64,000 nt of DNA from Mesobacillus persicus (GTDB taxonomy: Bacteria; Bacillota; Bacilli; Bacillales; Cytobacillaceae), in assembly GCF_900109925.1 (NCBI RefSeq), contig NZ_FOBW01000014.1, positions 1 to 64,000 of the forward strand, read 5' to 3'. A model generated the notes under the pieces. That model did no database searches. It was not told the origin of the DNA and saw only the letters and a list, made by a program, of their open reading frames with translations. Below, one piece after another: positions 25,867 to 34,335 of this stretch. Position numbers and translations under genes: made by a program. Numbering within the stretch: position 1 is the stretch's first letter; each line of letters begins with the position of its first letter.

Positions 25867-26673
25867 ATGAAACGTTTTCTTGTCACACTACTCGCCATTG
25901 GTTGCGTTGCCATTCTCATTATTGGCAACAAACACTGGAAGGAGAAAACCTCCGTATCGGCAGAGAAAGTTAAACAAGAAGTCATAATGAAAGATGAAGG
26001 ACAAGCAAAAGAAGATGTTAAGGAAGAAGAAAAAGTAGATACCGAGCAGCTACTCAAGTTTGCGAGTAACTGGCCAGCAAAAGCGAAAGACAGCTATCAG
26101 CAGGCATTAGTAGATGGCCAACCATTCACAATTCTTATTGCTGGTTCATTATCACTAGGTACCGAAGACAACAGCTGGAGCCAATTAGTAAAGAAAGACC
26201 TAGAAGAAACTTATGGTGACACAGTTAATGTCGTTGTAAAAACATATAACCATACATCTGCTTCCTTTCTAACTGATAACAAACTAGCAGAGCTTATCGC
26301 AGAAAAGCCAGATTTGACACTATTAGAACCATTTACGTTAATGAACAATGGTAACGTAAATGTTAGTGTAGCGCATCAACATATTATGGAGATCGCATCT
26401 GGGTTAGCTGACAGTAATGCTAATCATGTGTTGGTCCTGCACCCAACGAATCCTCTTTATCAAGCAAACTATTATCCAATTCAAGTCGATTCCTTACAAA
26501 AGTTTGCTGAAGCAGAAGCTATTCCTTATCTAAATCACTGGACCGCTTGGCCAGACCCCAACAGCGAGGAAATACAAGACTATTTAATCGGAGAAGGTTC
26601 GGAAACGAAACCTAGTGAAAAAGGTCATCAACTGTGGGCTGAGTATATAGTAGATTATTTTATTGCCAAGTAA
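25867..26673 (+). CDS. Exported SGNH/GDSL-like hydrolase
   Basis: 268 residues, RBS GGGGG 8 bases before ATG. An uncleaved-type N-terminal anchor (LVTLLAIGCVAILIIG) is followed by a charged Lys/Glu-rich spacer (30-60). The catalytic domain opens with ILIAGSLSLG, a GDSL-like block I in which the first Asp is Ser. The terminal block V reads KPSEKGHQLWAEYI, keeping His but with Ser/Glu where Asp is usual. SGNH proteins near polysaccharide clusters often act on O-acetyl groups. Divergent from ywqC. Activity is uncertain because of the altered blocks. Confidence 0.7.
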   Translation: MKRFLVTLLAIGCVAILIIGNKHWKEKTSVSAEKVKQEVIMKDEGQAKEDVKEEEKVDTEQLLKFASNWPAKAKDSYQQALVDGQPFTILIAGSLSLGTEDNSWSQLVKKDLEETYGDTVNVVVKTYNHTSASFLTDNKLAELIAEKPDLTLLEPFTLMNNGNVNVSVAHQHIMEIASGLADSNANHVLVLHPTNPLYQANYYPIQVDSLQKFAEAEAIPYLNHWTAWPDPNSEEIQDYLIGEGSETKPSEKGHQLWAEYIVDYFIAK

Positions 26674-26682
26674 TACATAATG

Positions 26683-26715
26683 AAAAGGAGCGTTCCATAT
26701 GGGACGCTCCTCTTT
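26683..26715 (+). terminator. Terminator of the SGNH gene
   Basis: AAAAGGAGCGTTCC-ATAT-GGGACGCTCCTCTTTT, a perfect GC-rich stem with a T-run, 10 bp after the stop. It can also close the minus-strand small gene at 26733. Confidence 0.85.
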
Positions 26716-26732
26716 TACTTATTCATCTATTC

Positions 26733-26873
26733 TTATAGTTGGTTTGCTAGAAATGTCATGGCTGTGCTCACTACCGCTGTCATGATAATCAGCGAAATAT
26801 ACAGGAACATTTTGTCCCGCTTTTTCTTTCTCATTCTTTCCTCTGGGGTCATAAAATACGAATTTGACATCAT
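26733..26873 (-). CDS. 46-residue single-helix membrane protein
   Basis: Two adjacent ATG codons at 26873/26870 follow AAAGGAGAAAAA, an excellent RBS. The product starts MMSNSYFMTPEERMRKKKR, a basic cytoplasmic head, then one hydrophobic helix (MFLYISLIIMTAVVSTAMTF) and a short tail. It ends at TAA 26733, next to the terminator at 26683-26715. Not recognised. It is more credible than the overlapping 160-codon plus-strand frame, which has no RBS and runs through the terminator and a repeat. Confidence 0.6.
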   Translation of the reverse strand: MMSNSYFMTPEERMRKKKRDKMFLYISLIIMTAVVSTAMTFLANQL

Positions 26874-27116
26874 TTTTTCTCCTTTTCGATATGATGGTAA
26901 CTGGCTAGCCTTGCTAATAAGCGGAGGCCCCTATAGCTTTGCGTCATCACCTTTCAGTGATTTTGCCTTTAGGTGTTACAAATACGATTATAATCCCGTA
27001 CAGAACAAAAGAAAAGGTAGAATTGTTGGTTTTTGTATATTTATGTCGAATTCATTTCAAACCTGGAAGGGCTCTTGTGTCTTTTGGCTGCCCTATGTTG
27101 TGTTTGAACAAGGAGT

Positions 27117-27306
27117 GGTTGATTCCGCTCCAGGCGCTTGCTTTCCGCGGGGCGTGCGGTGAGCCTCCTCGTCGCTGCGCTCCTGCGGGGTTTCACCTGT
27201 CCCGCTGCTCCCGCAGGACACTGAATGACATCCTTGAATAGGCCCACGCACGAAAAAATGTGCAGTTCATTTTCGAGGAGTCAAGCGCCCTCCGCTACAA
27301 TCAACC
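27117..27306. repeat. 130-bp structured repeat, long form (copy 1 of 3)
   Basis: Inverted ends GTTGATTCCGCTCCAGGCG... and ...CAATCAAC with the internal CTTTCCGCGGGGCG, GAGCCTCCTCG and CCCGCTGCTCCCGCAGGA blocks shared with 58187-58314 and 59686-59814. Only this copy carries an extra 61 bp (27219-27279) bounded by AGGA on both sides. Confidence 0.85.
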
Positions 27307-27407
27307 GGTTTCGTCCAAAATTCTCATTCACAAGAAACAATCAAAACAAGAATCCACTAAAAGCAGCTTTTCTTTTAAATAAAGTTCCAAAAAAGGGCAA
27401 AAGAAAA

Positions 27408-27427
27408 AAGGCGTGAATCCACGCCTT
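27408..27427 (-). terminator. Terminator of the 51-residue ORF
   Basis: AAGGCGTG/CACGCCTT stem; on the minus strand it is followed by TTTTTTC and lies directly after the stop at 27431. Confidence 0.8.
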
Positions 27428-27430
27428 CAT

Positions 27431-27586
27431 CTACTTCGCTATAACTCTTCTTATATCAATCTTCAAATCTTCTAATAACCGTTCGACTGTGATCTCTTTC
27501 TCAGACATCCCTTTTTCATAGGTACGCTTGAGGAGATTAAAGAACTCATCTTGTTTGTCACTCATATCAGACATTTCATTATTCAA
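27431..27586 (-). CDS. 51-residue soluble acidic protein
   Basis: TTG start at 27586 with GGAGG 9 bases upstream; the product reads MNNEMSDMSDKQDEFFNLLK and continues with a charged, helical sequence (EKEITVERLLEDLKIDIRRV). A clean terminator follows the stop. RBS, codon pattern and terminator together support a real gene too short for standard ORF cut-offs. No family recognised; there is no signal peptide or Cys. Confidence 0.6.
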   Translation of the reverse strand: MNNEMSDMSDKQDEFFNLLKRTYEKGMSEKEITVERLLEDLKIDIRRVIAK

Positions 27587-27766
27587 TAGCTGTGTCCTCC
27601 GTTATAATTCTGACATTATTCTATTAAATTTGCAGCGATTTGTAAATCCTTTTCCAATAATTACTTCTCTTTCTCACGATTTTGTGACAATTATCAGAAT
27701 TTTTATATCTACTATTTAGGCTATATGATAGAATATTGATAGAAAACAACGAGAAAAAGGAGTGAT

Positions 27767-28840
27767 TTGAAAACAATGAAGAAAAAAGTCACCACCATCG
27801 CCACGGCCGCGATCCTGTCATCGGCATTCGCCACAACCGCCTTTGCTGATACCTACACCGTTAAAAAAGGAGATACGCTCTTCGAGATCGCGAAAAGCTA
27901 CTCCACAACCGTCAGTGAACTGAAAAGCCTTAACGGTTTATCGTCGCACATCATTTACCCAAACCAAAAGCTAACCGTCACCAAAACGGCTGCGGTAAAA
28001 CCTGCCGAGTCAACACCATCTACCCCAGCACCAAGTAGCACGACAACTACAACAAACAGTACATATACGATTGTCAGTGGTGACACATTAAGTGCCATCG
28101 CCAATAAACATAAAATTTCACTTAGCAATCTTAAAAGCTGGAACAAGCTGACTAGTGACTTAATCTTCCCTGGACAAAAGCTGATTGTGTCTGATCCAAG
28201 TAAGTCACAGACTTCAGCACCTGCAACAGGAACAACTGCTCCAACAGCACCTGTACAAACGACTGTACCAGCTCCTGCAACCGAGACAGCAACAACGGTT
28301 TACTATACCATCAAGTCCGGAGACACATTAGGCAAGATTGCCAACCAGTACAACATGACAGTTACGGAGCTAATGAAATTAAATAATCTTTCTTCCCATT
28401 TAATTTATGCAGGGAAAACGCTAAAGGTTTCTGGCCAAGCTAGCACACCTGAAACCGTGAATGAGTCCGCTCCTTCCAATAATGCTGAAAAGCTAATTAA
28501 AGAAGCTAAAGCCTTACTCGGAATTCCTTATGTATGGGGCGGAAGCACAGTCAAAGGCTTTGATTGTAGCGGATTCATTTTCTATACTTATAACAAAGTA
28601 GGCAAAGGCTTAATCCGCACGAATGCAGAAGGTTATTACAACCGCTCTTTTTATGTGGACAAGCCCCAACCGGGTGACCTAGTATTCTTTGAAAATACCT
28701 ATAAAAAAGGAATTTCCCATGTCGGCATCTATCTCGGCAATAATGAATTCATCCATGCGGGCAACGACGCCGTTGAAATCAGCAGCCTAAACAATACTTA
28801 CTACAAAAAGCATTTCAGCGCCTTTAAGCGGTTCTATTAA
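27767..28840 (+). CDS. Secreted peptidoglycan endopeptidase with three LysM repeats and NlpC/P60 domain
   Basis: 357 residues. A TTG at 27767 (AAGGAG 4 bases before) or ATG at 27776 starts it. Signal peptide ends AFA|DTYTV. Three LysM modules start at YTVKKGDTLFEIA (about 30), YTIVSGDTLSAIA (about 100) and YTIKSGDTLGKIA (about 185), separated by Thr/Pro/Ala linkers. The NlpC/P60 domain (about 243-357) has the catalytic Cys in GFDCSGFI, His in GISHVGIYLG and a third polar residue at FIHAGND. It resembles LytE/CwlS-type DL-endopeptidases that cut D-gamma-glutamyl-mDAP links in the wall. Monocistronic. Confidence 0.93.
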   Translation: MKTMKKKVTTIATAAILSSAFATTAFADTYTVKKGDTLFEIAKSYSTTVSELKSLNGLSSHIIYPNQKLTVTKTAAVKPAESTPSTPAPSSTTTTTNSTYTIVSGDTLSAIANKHKISLSNLKSWNKLTSDLIFPGQKLIVSDPSKSQTSAPATGTTAPTAPVQTTVPAPATETATTVYYTIKSGDTLGKIANQYNMTVTELMKLNNLSSHLIYAGKTLKVSGQASTPETVNESAPSNNAEKLIKEAKALLGIPYVWGGSTVKGFDCSGFIFYTYNKVGKGLIRTNAEGYYNRSFYVDKPQPGDLVFFENTYKKGISHVGIYLGNNEFIHAGNDAVEISSLNNTYYKKHFSAFKRFY

Positions 28841-28862
28841 GCTCTAAATCTTTATATCTTGT

Positions 28863-28891
28863 GAAGCACCTATCCTTGGTGCTTCTTTTTT
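28863..28891 (+). terminator. Terminator of the LysM/NlpC gene
   Basis: GAAGCACC-TATCCTT-GGTGCTTC followed by TTTTTT, 22 bp after the stop. Confidence 0.9.
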
Positions 28892-29093
28892 ATGGAAAAA
28901 ATCGTAAGATTTTTAGTACAAGCATTCTAATCTTTTTCCACGCCTCATATCCTCTTTTTAGAGGAAAAAATTTCAAATCCAAAAAGGCGGCCTACCTCCA
29001 ATGTAATATACAACCTCACCAGAGACAAGCTCCTCTAATCTATTCAACGAGAACATATTCGTATCATTTACACCATTGTTGTCGAATTGTTTG

Positions 29094-29107
29094 TGTAAGC
29101 GTTTATC
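29094..29107 (+). promoter_or_regulatory. Possible CcpA cre-like site
   Basis: TGTAAGCGTTTATC matches 12 of 14 positions of TGTAANCGNTNACA, upstream of the alcohol dehydrogenase gene. One site by eye is weak evidence. The rest of the gap 28892-29212 holds short hairpins only. Confidence 0.35.
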
Positions 29108-29212
29108 TAGTTTCTTCTATTAAATACCTATATATCTTTCCAACCTAGAAAACTCATTTTAAGAACCACCATTATTTATGATGGCTCATATAAAGTTAGG
29201 GGGAATATCATT

Positions 29213-30271
29213 ATGAAAGCTTTAGTTTTAGAGGAATTCAAAAAACCTTTAGTTGTCCGGGAGATGCCCGATCCAGAGTGCTCACCAGATGGCGTCATCT
29301 TAAAGGTTGAAGCCAACGGCGTCTGCCGCAGCGATTGGCATGCCTGGCAAGGAGACTGGGATTGGATTGGTATTGAGCTGCCACTTCCACATGTATTAGG
29401 CCATGAGTTCACCGGCGTTATCGAAGAAGTCGGCAAGAACGTGAGAAACTTCAAAAAAGGCGACCGCGTCATCGTTCCTTTCACAATTGGCGATGGCACT
29501 TGCCCTTATTGCGTCAGCGGTCATCATAATATTTGCGAAAACATTCAAATGCCTGGATTCACCTCATGGGGTGGCTATGGCCGCTATGCCCATGTCCCAA
29601 GTGCAGACACCAACTTAACCCAGCTACCGGAAAACATCAGCTTTGTCGATGCCGCCGGAATGGGCTGCCGCTTTATGACCGCCTTCCATGGTGTCACCGA
29701 CCAAGCGCAGGTTCGTGCTGGCGAATGGGTTGCCGTCCATGGCTGTGGCGGTGTCGGTTTATCGGCGATTCAAATTGCCACAGCGTTAGGAGCCAACGTT
29801 ATCGCTGTCGACATCGGTGATGACAAGCTTGATTTCGCCAAGCAATTAGGGGCTGTTGCAACTGTAAATGCTAAGTATGAAAATGCTCCAGAAGCAATCC
29901 GCGAGATCACCAAAGGCGGTGCCCCTGTCTCGATTGACGCCTTAGGGATTGCACAAACATGTCAGGCTTCGGTTTCAAGCTTACGGAAGCGCGGCCGTCA
30001 CTTACAAATCGGTTTAACAACAAGAGCCGAAGAAGGCATGATTCCCCTGCCAATTGACTTAATTGTTCAATACGAAATCCAGTTAATCGGCTCACTCGGC
30101 ATGCAGCCATCGCGCTATCCGAATATGTTGTCCATGGTCGAGAAAGGCAAGCTAAACCCAGGAGCACTCGTTACGCAAACCATCTCGTTGGAGGAAGCCC
30201 CTCGCATTTTTAACGAAATGGATAGCTTCCAGAATCTTGGGGTGACTGTGGTTGATAAGTGGGATAAATAA
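29213..30271 (+). CDS. Zinc-dependent medium-chain alcohol dehydrogenase
   Basis: 352 residues, ATG behind GGGGG. N-terminal catalytic zinc motif GVCRSDWHAW (Cys) with GHEFTGVIEEVG (His-Glu). The structural-zinc loop reads TCPYCVSGHHNIC: three Cys of the usual four, the first replaced near GDG. Cofactor loop GCGGVGLSAIQIA with VDIGDDK (acidic residue, so NAD preferred). It oxidises or reduces an unknown alcohol/aldehyde. Stands alone between two terminators. Confidence 0.88.
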   Translation: MKALVLEEFKKPLVVREMPDPECSPDGVILKVEANGVCRSDWHAWQGDWDWIGIELPLPHVLGHEFTGVIEEVGKNVRNFKKGDRVIVPFTIGDGTCPYCVSGHHNICENIQMPGFTSWGGYGRYAHVPSADTNLTQLPENISFVDAAGMGCRFMTAFHGVTDQAQVRAGEWVAVHGCGGVGLSAIQIATALGANVIAVDIGDDKLDFAKQLGAVATVNAKYENAPEAIREITKGGAPVSIDALGIAQTCQASVSSLRKRGRHLQIGLTTRAEEGMIPLPIDLIVQYEIQLIGSLGMQPSRYPNMLSMVEKGKLNPGALVTQTISLEEAPRIFNEMDSFQNLGVTVVDKWDK

Positions 30272-30289
30272 TCTATTTTTATCACAAAA

Positions 30290-30322
30290 AGGGTCAGGCA
30301 CGCGCTAGGCATGCCTGACCCT
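30290..30322. terminator. Bidirectional terminator between adh and tcyP
   Basis: AGGGTCAGGCA pairs perfectly with TGCCTGACCCT around an 11-base loop, between convergent genes. Confidence 0.75.
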
Positions 30323-30331
30323 ATCTTTATC

Positions 30332-31714
30332 TTACGCTTCAACTACATCTTTCCGCTCATACACTTCTTCTTCAAATTCACCCGTAATCCGGCTTGTTAA
30401 GATACCTGTTGTCATACTACCACTTACGTTTAATGCTGTACGTCCCATGTCGATTAATGGCTCAACTGAGATCAATAGACCAACGATTGCTAATGGAAGA
30501 TCCATCACAGATAACACAATTAGTGAAGCAAACGTTGCCCCGCCACCAACACCAGCAACACCGAATGAACTAATCATCACGACAAGGATGAGCATTAAAA
30601 TAAATGATGGGCTTGCTGGATTGATTCCAACCGTAGGCGCAACCATTACGGCTAGCATCGCTGGGTAAATTCCGGCACAGCCATTTTGACCAATCGTTAA
30701 ACTAAATGGTCCTGCAAAGTTAGCAATTCCCTCAGAAACACCAAAATCTTTTGTTTGGGATTTAATGTTCATCGGCAGTGTTCCCGCACTTGAACGAGAC
30801 GTAAAGGCAAACGTTAACGTTGGTAAGCCTTTTTTTACATATTGAATCGGGCTTAGCTTTGCCATTGCAAGCAATGCTAAATGAACGATAAACACTAAAA
30901 TCAAGGCGACATAAGAAGCAATGACGAATTTCCCCATGCTGACAATCGCTTCATAATTACTTGTTGCTGCGACCTTTGTGATCAATGCTAAAATTCCATA
31001 TGGAGTTAATCTTAATACTAGCGTGACGACCCTCATAATGATCGCATAGAAGGCATCAATGATTTTCGCAAACATTTCTGCTTGCTCAGGTTGTTTCCCT
31101 CTAATCCCAAGATAAGCAACGCCAAGGAATGCTGCAAAAATAACGACCGCAATTGTTGAAGTTGGACGAGAACCTGTTAAATCAGCAAATGGGTTAGCTG
31201 GAATCATTTGTAGGATTTGTTGTGGGATTGTCATGCTTTCAACCTCAACGGCACGGTCCACTAACTGCGCATTGCGGTTCGCTTCTGCTTCCCCTTCGGT
31301 TAACTGCACGCCATCAAGACCAAATCCTAGGGTTGTGCCAATGCCGATGGCCGCGGAAATCCCCGTCGTTGCAAGCAGAAGTCCGATGACAAGAAAACTA
31401 ATTTTCCCAATGTTCTTCGTTAACTTCATCTTTGTAAACGCACCGACAATCGAAATAAATACAAGCGGCATAACAACCATTTGTAGAAGTTTCACATAGC
31501 CGCTACCGACAATGTTAAACCACTCGATCGTCCCCGTTGTGATTTCTGAAGCCGTACCATAAAGCAAATGAATAATATATCCAAAGATAATACCTAAACC
31601 CAAACCAGCAAAAACACGTTTTGAAAACGAAACATGCTTCTTCTGCATAACGAACAATCCAGCCGCCAACAATAGGAAAACAGCGATGTTCACAATGATA
31701 AGAATGGTGTTCAT
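30332..31714 (-). CDS. tcyP: L-cystine:cation symporter (DAACS family, TcyP-like)
   Basis: 460 residues with 8-10 membrane segments and two re-entrant hairpins. FAFTSRSSAGTLPMNIK is the serine-rich HP1 signature of dicarboxylate/amino-acid:cation symporters; FAGPFSLTIGQNGCAGIYPA and SSFGVAGVGGGATFAS are TM7 and HP2 regions. Sequence and length fit TcyP (YhcL). GGAGGG lies 6 bases before ATG. Monocistronic. Confidence 0.88.
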   Translation of the reverse strand: MNTILIIVNIAVFLLLAAGLFVMQKKHVSFSKRVFAGLGLGIIFGYIIHLLYGTASEITTGTIEWFNIVGSGYVKLLQMVVMPLVFISIVGAFTKMKLTKNIGKISFLVIGLLLATTGISAAIGIGTTLGFGLDGVQLTEGEAEANRNAQLVDRAVEVESMTIPQQILQMIPANPFADLTGSRPTSTIAVVIFAAFLGVAYLGIRGKQPEQAEMFAKIIDAFYAIIMRVVTLVLRLTPYGILALITKVAATSNYEAIVSMGKFVIASYVALILVFIVHLALLAMAKLSPIQYVKKGLPTLTFAFTSRSSAGTLPMNIKSQTKDFGVSEGIANFAGPFSLTIGQNGCAGIYPAMLAVMVAPTVGINPASPSFILMLILVVMISSFGVAGVGGGATFASLIVLSVMDLPLAIVGLLISVEPLIDMGRTALNVSGSMTTGILTSRITGEFEEEVYERKDVVEA

Positions 31715-31805
31715 GCATATCCCTCCTCTAGTAAGTTATTTTATTATGAAAATACTGGGTAATATTACAACTATAATTCCGATGTGTCAAGTCGGAAATA
31801 CCGAA

Positions 31806-31858
31806 TGGGGACGGTTCTGCTGCTTCCGTCTGCGACGGAAGCGCAAGAACCGTCCCCT
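31806..31858. repeat. Family-1 hairpin repeat (copy a)
   Basis: GGGGACGGTTCT ... AGAACCGTCCCC with an inner CTTCCGTC/GACGGAAG stem. One of seven full or half copies between 31.8 and 44.7 kb. Confidence 0.85.
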
Positions 31859-31864
31859 TGCTTT

Positions 31865-31981
31865 TCACAATTTAGACACGATTTTTTCAATAACTTCGGA
31901 GAATCGATCAATAACTTTGAAGAATCGATGCATAACTTTCTAGAATCAATCCATATCTTGTAATAATCAATGCATAACTTG
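31865..31981. repeat. 21-bp periodic repeat array (copy 1)
   Basis: Four to five tandem units of consensus TGCATAACTTnnnAGAATCGA, spaced exactly 21 bp, preceded by a conserved CACAATTT...ATTTTTTCAATAAC lead-in. The inverted second copy is at 39037-39146. Confidence 0.8.
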
Positions 31982-32014
31982 TTCCTCCCTTGCTAGATAT
32001 CGCCGAAAAATGAC

Positions 32015-32050
32015 CGAAGGTCAGGCGCGCTGACGCGCATCTGACCTTCG
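32015..32050 (-). terminator. Terminator of the sigma/anti-sigma operon
   Basis: CGAAGGTCAG...GCGC-GTCA-GCGC...CTGACCTTCG, a very stable stem, followed on the minus strand by GTCATTTTTC, 28 bp after the anti-sigma stop. Confidence 0.75.
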
Positions 32051-32077
32051 TATCAATCTTTTTTATTCAAAATCTCA

Positions 32078-33520
32078 TTAATCTTGCGGTAACTCCACCG
32101 TAAATGGTGCTAATTCCTTCGTTCCGTTGAAGCTGTAGAAGTCCATTTGTAACACGGCGTCTTCCAATGAGAAGTTTTTATACCGTTCTTCCCCTTTTAA
32201 GTCAAAGACCGCTTGGAACTGGTGATTGTTTTTATCAATTACCTTCACTTCGTTGCGGGTAATGCTATGTCCCTCTGGGGGGACTGGGTTTTCTGGATCT
32301 ATTTTATCAACAAAGTCTTTGTCTACTAAGGTAAACGCATAGGACAAGTTATGGTGAATGATCTCGAACTTATGGTTGCTCATGTCTTCTGCTAGCCCTT
32401 GGAAGTGATAATCAAGAATCAGCTTGTCTCCTTCTTGCTTCACACTGTGTACCTCGATCGCTAAATCGGTTCGTTCACTTTCTAAGGTGAAGCTTGAGGT
32501 AGTTAGCTGTTGCTGAACGGTTGGGTCCGCGATTGAAACCTTTGGATAGAAGGTGATCGCTTTTGTTCCTTCGGCAATTTTATCGATTGATATACGGAGC
32601 GCCTGCTGATATCCTTCATCCACTTTGCCGCTCGATAGTCTTGTATTATTTGCGTGATTGAATAAGACTGTTCCGTTCTCATCCATTGCTTTACCTAGGT
32701 CAATATGGTCGCCTTTAAAGGTCGAGATGGTTTCAAAAGTCAGCGTCGAAGTAGCCTCTGCATGCTTTAATTCTTTTATTGTAATCATGACACCGTCGTT
32801 GTCGTAAGACTGTGATTGGTTGATGACGAGTGCCTTGCTTTGCTCTTGGGTGATTGGGACATTGAAGTTCCAATCGCCTTTGATGCCATTGATGTTATGA
32901 ATCGAAATTGGTAGCGTGAACTCCTCGCTCATGTCTTTATAAGGATAGTTTAGTTTCCACTGAAAGTCATAGCCAGTTGCTGCTTCTTGTAGGCTTGCGG
33001 ATTTCCCGTTTAACCATGGGTCGTTGTCGCCCTTGTTGTTTTCGAAGTTGACGTCGAAGCTCACCTCACCGGGTTCGTTATGGTCTTTTGATAGGTCGCC
33101 ACTGACATTTCCTGTGATGCTAACGACATCGCCATCAAAGTAGACATTGGTCAGCTTTACGGTTATGCCATTTTGGGTGATGGCTTGGTCCAGCTCGGTG
33201 ACGAGGTTTTGCTCGGCTAAATGCATGCCGATTTTATCGCCGAACTTCTCGTAGATGCCACCTAGTAATGGCGTACTGGCCAACACTTGGTTCATGCCTG
33301 GGTGGATGAAGCCGGATGAGAGTGTGATAGCTAGGATTGATGCCGCCGCAATGCCAGCAACTTTTTTGTTTCTTTTATAGGATAGCTGGCGGGTGTCTTT
33401 GGTCGGTCTGACATCCTCTATAGCTTCTTGTTTGGCCTTTGCCACTCCCAGCTTCACGCGTGGGTGGAGTTCTAAGGGAATCTCAATCTTCTCTAGTTCT
33501 CTCTTAATCTCCTTGCTCAT
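32078..33520 (-). CDS. Membrane-anchored anti-sigma factor with DUF4179-type domain
   Basis: 480 residues. The short cytoplasmic head (about 1-55, IKRELEKIEIPLELHPRVKL) should bind the sigma factor. One membrane helix follows (VAGIAAASILAITLSSGFI, about 57-75), then MNQVLASTPLLGGIYEKFGD and a large extracytoplasmic domain of DUF4179/DUF5643 type, rich in beta strands. The start overlaps the sigma stop by 4 bp (ATGA). It probably holds the ECF sigma inactive until an envelope stress is sensed; the signal is not readable from sequence. Confidence 0.85.
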   Translation of the reverse strand: MSKEIKRELEKIEIPLELHPRVKLGVAKAKQEAIEDVRPTKDTRQLSYKRNKKVAGIAAASILAITLSSGFIHPGMNQVLASTPLLGGIYEKFGDKIGMHLAEQNLVTELDQAITQNGITVKLTNVYFDGDVVSITGNVSGDLSKDHNEPGEVSFDVNFENNKGDNDPWLNGKSASLQEAATGYDFQWKLNYPYKDMSEEFTLPISIHNINGIKGDWNFNVPITQEQSKALVINQSQSYDNDGVMITIKELKHAEATSTLTFETISTFKGDHIDLGKAMDENGTVLFNHANNTRLSSGKVDEGYQQALRISIDKIAEGTKAITFYPKVSIADPTVQQQLTTSSFTLESERTDLAIEVHSVKQEGDKLILDYHFQGLAEDMSNHKFEIIHHNLSYAFTLVDKDFVDKIDPENPVPPEGHSITRNEVKVIDKNNHQFQAVFDLKGEERYKNFSLEDAVLQMDFYSFNGTKELAPFTVELPQD

Positions 33521-34032
33521 AACAGATCTGCTCCTCTCACTTGAACCCTAAGTTTTGCTAATGCCCGGTAGAGGACCGTCTTGACGGTTCCTAGTGGTAG
33601 CTCCAACAGTTCGCTGATGTCTTTAAAAGTCAAATCATTGTAATACTTTAGAAAGACGATGTTCTTTTCCTGCTCGTCCAAGGTTTCTAGTATCTGCTTG
33701 ATGGTGAGGACCGTCGGGATGTCCTCCCCCTCACTTCCTAACCACTCTGCGTAGTCCTGGTTCAAGTACATGACTTTCTTATTCTTTCTCAGTACATCCG
33801 TGGCACAAGAAATCGTGATTTTGATGAGCCACGTTTTAAAGAACCGTGGGTCTCGTAACGTTTGGATATTCTTAAACGCCCGGTAAGCCGTTTCCTGAAC
33901 GACATCGAGCGCATCCTCTTGGTTCTTCACATACAGAAATGCCATTCGGTACAAATCGTTCTCATATGTTTGAAACAGCGACAAAAAGGCTTCATCGTCA
34001 CCCTTTTGCGCCTTCTTAATCAACTCAAGCAC
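33517..34032 (-). CDS. ECF-type RNA polymerase sigma factor
   Basis: 171 residues. GTG 34032 is preferred because AAGGGGGTG lies 6 bases upstream and the protein then opens MLELIKKAQKGDDEAF, the usual ECF start; an upstream GTG at 34041 has no RBS. Region 2 DALDVVQETAYRAFKNIQTL and region 4 DISELLELPLGTVKTVLYRA are clear. It resembles the SigV/SigM size class. Partner anti-sigma overlaps downstream. Autoregulation is expected, but I could not place a confident ECF promoter in 34033-34314, which otherwise holds nothing recognisable. Confidence 0.92.
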   Translation of the reverse strand: MLELIKKAQKGDDEAFLSLFQTYENDLYRMAFLYVKNQEDALDVVQETAYRAFKNIQTLRDPRFFKTWLIKITISCATDVLRKNKKVMYLNQDYAEWLGSEGEDIPTVLTIKQILETLDEQEKNIVFLKYYNDLTFKDISELLELPLGTVKTVLYRALAKLRVQVRGADLL

Positions 34033-34317
34033 CCTCGCCACCCCCTTGTTTGTTGGTCAATCTGCCCCTATTAGACGGACTCTGTTGGTGTTTGGCTTTT
34101 ATTTTAATGGGTTTTTCGGAAATAAAGTGGAAATTAAGGAAAGAGGAGACACGTGGATTTTCGATAAACAACAAAACCTTCATTTGGATAAAGGAAGGTT
34201 CATGAACATCTACTACTAGCAAATAATTGATTATTTTTCTTTAGAGCAAAATCTTCTCTGTCCCATTCTTTCTATATTTCCGCCAAAAATTGGAACAGTT
34301 TCTCAATATAAAAAAAA

Positions 34318-34334
34318 GCGCCTATAATAGGCAC
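34318..34334 (-). terminator. Terminator of the MerR-like gene
   Basis: GGTGCCTAT-T-ATAGGCGC stem on the minus strand followed by TTTTTTTTATA, immediately after the stop at 34336. Confidence 0.85.
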
Positions 34335-34335
34335 C

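Noticed and set aside
26680-27162. 160-codon plus-strand frame after the SGNH gene
   Set aside because: Starts inside the SGNH terminator and runs into the 130-bp repeat; the opposite strand holds a better small ORF with RBS.
33517-34300. ECF autoregulatory promoter upstream of the sigma gene
   Set aside because: A CGTC occurs in the leader, but no AAC-type -35 lies at 16-17 bp; not strong enough to call.
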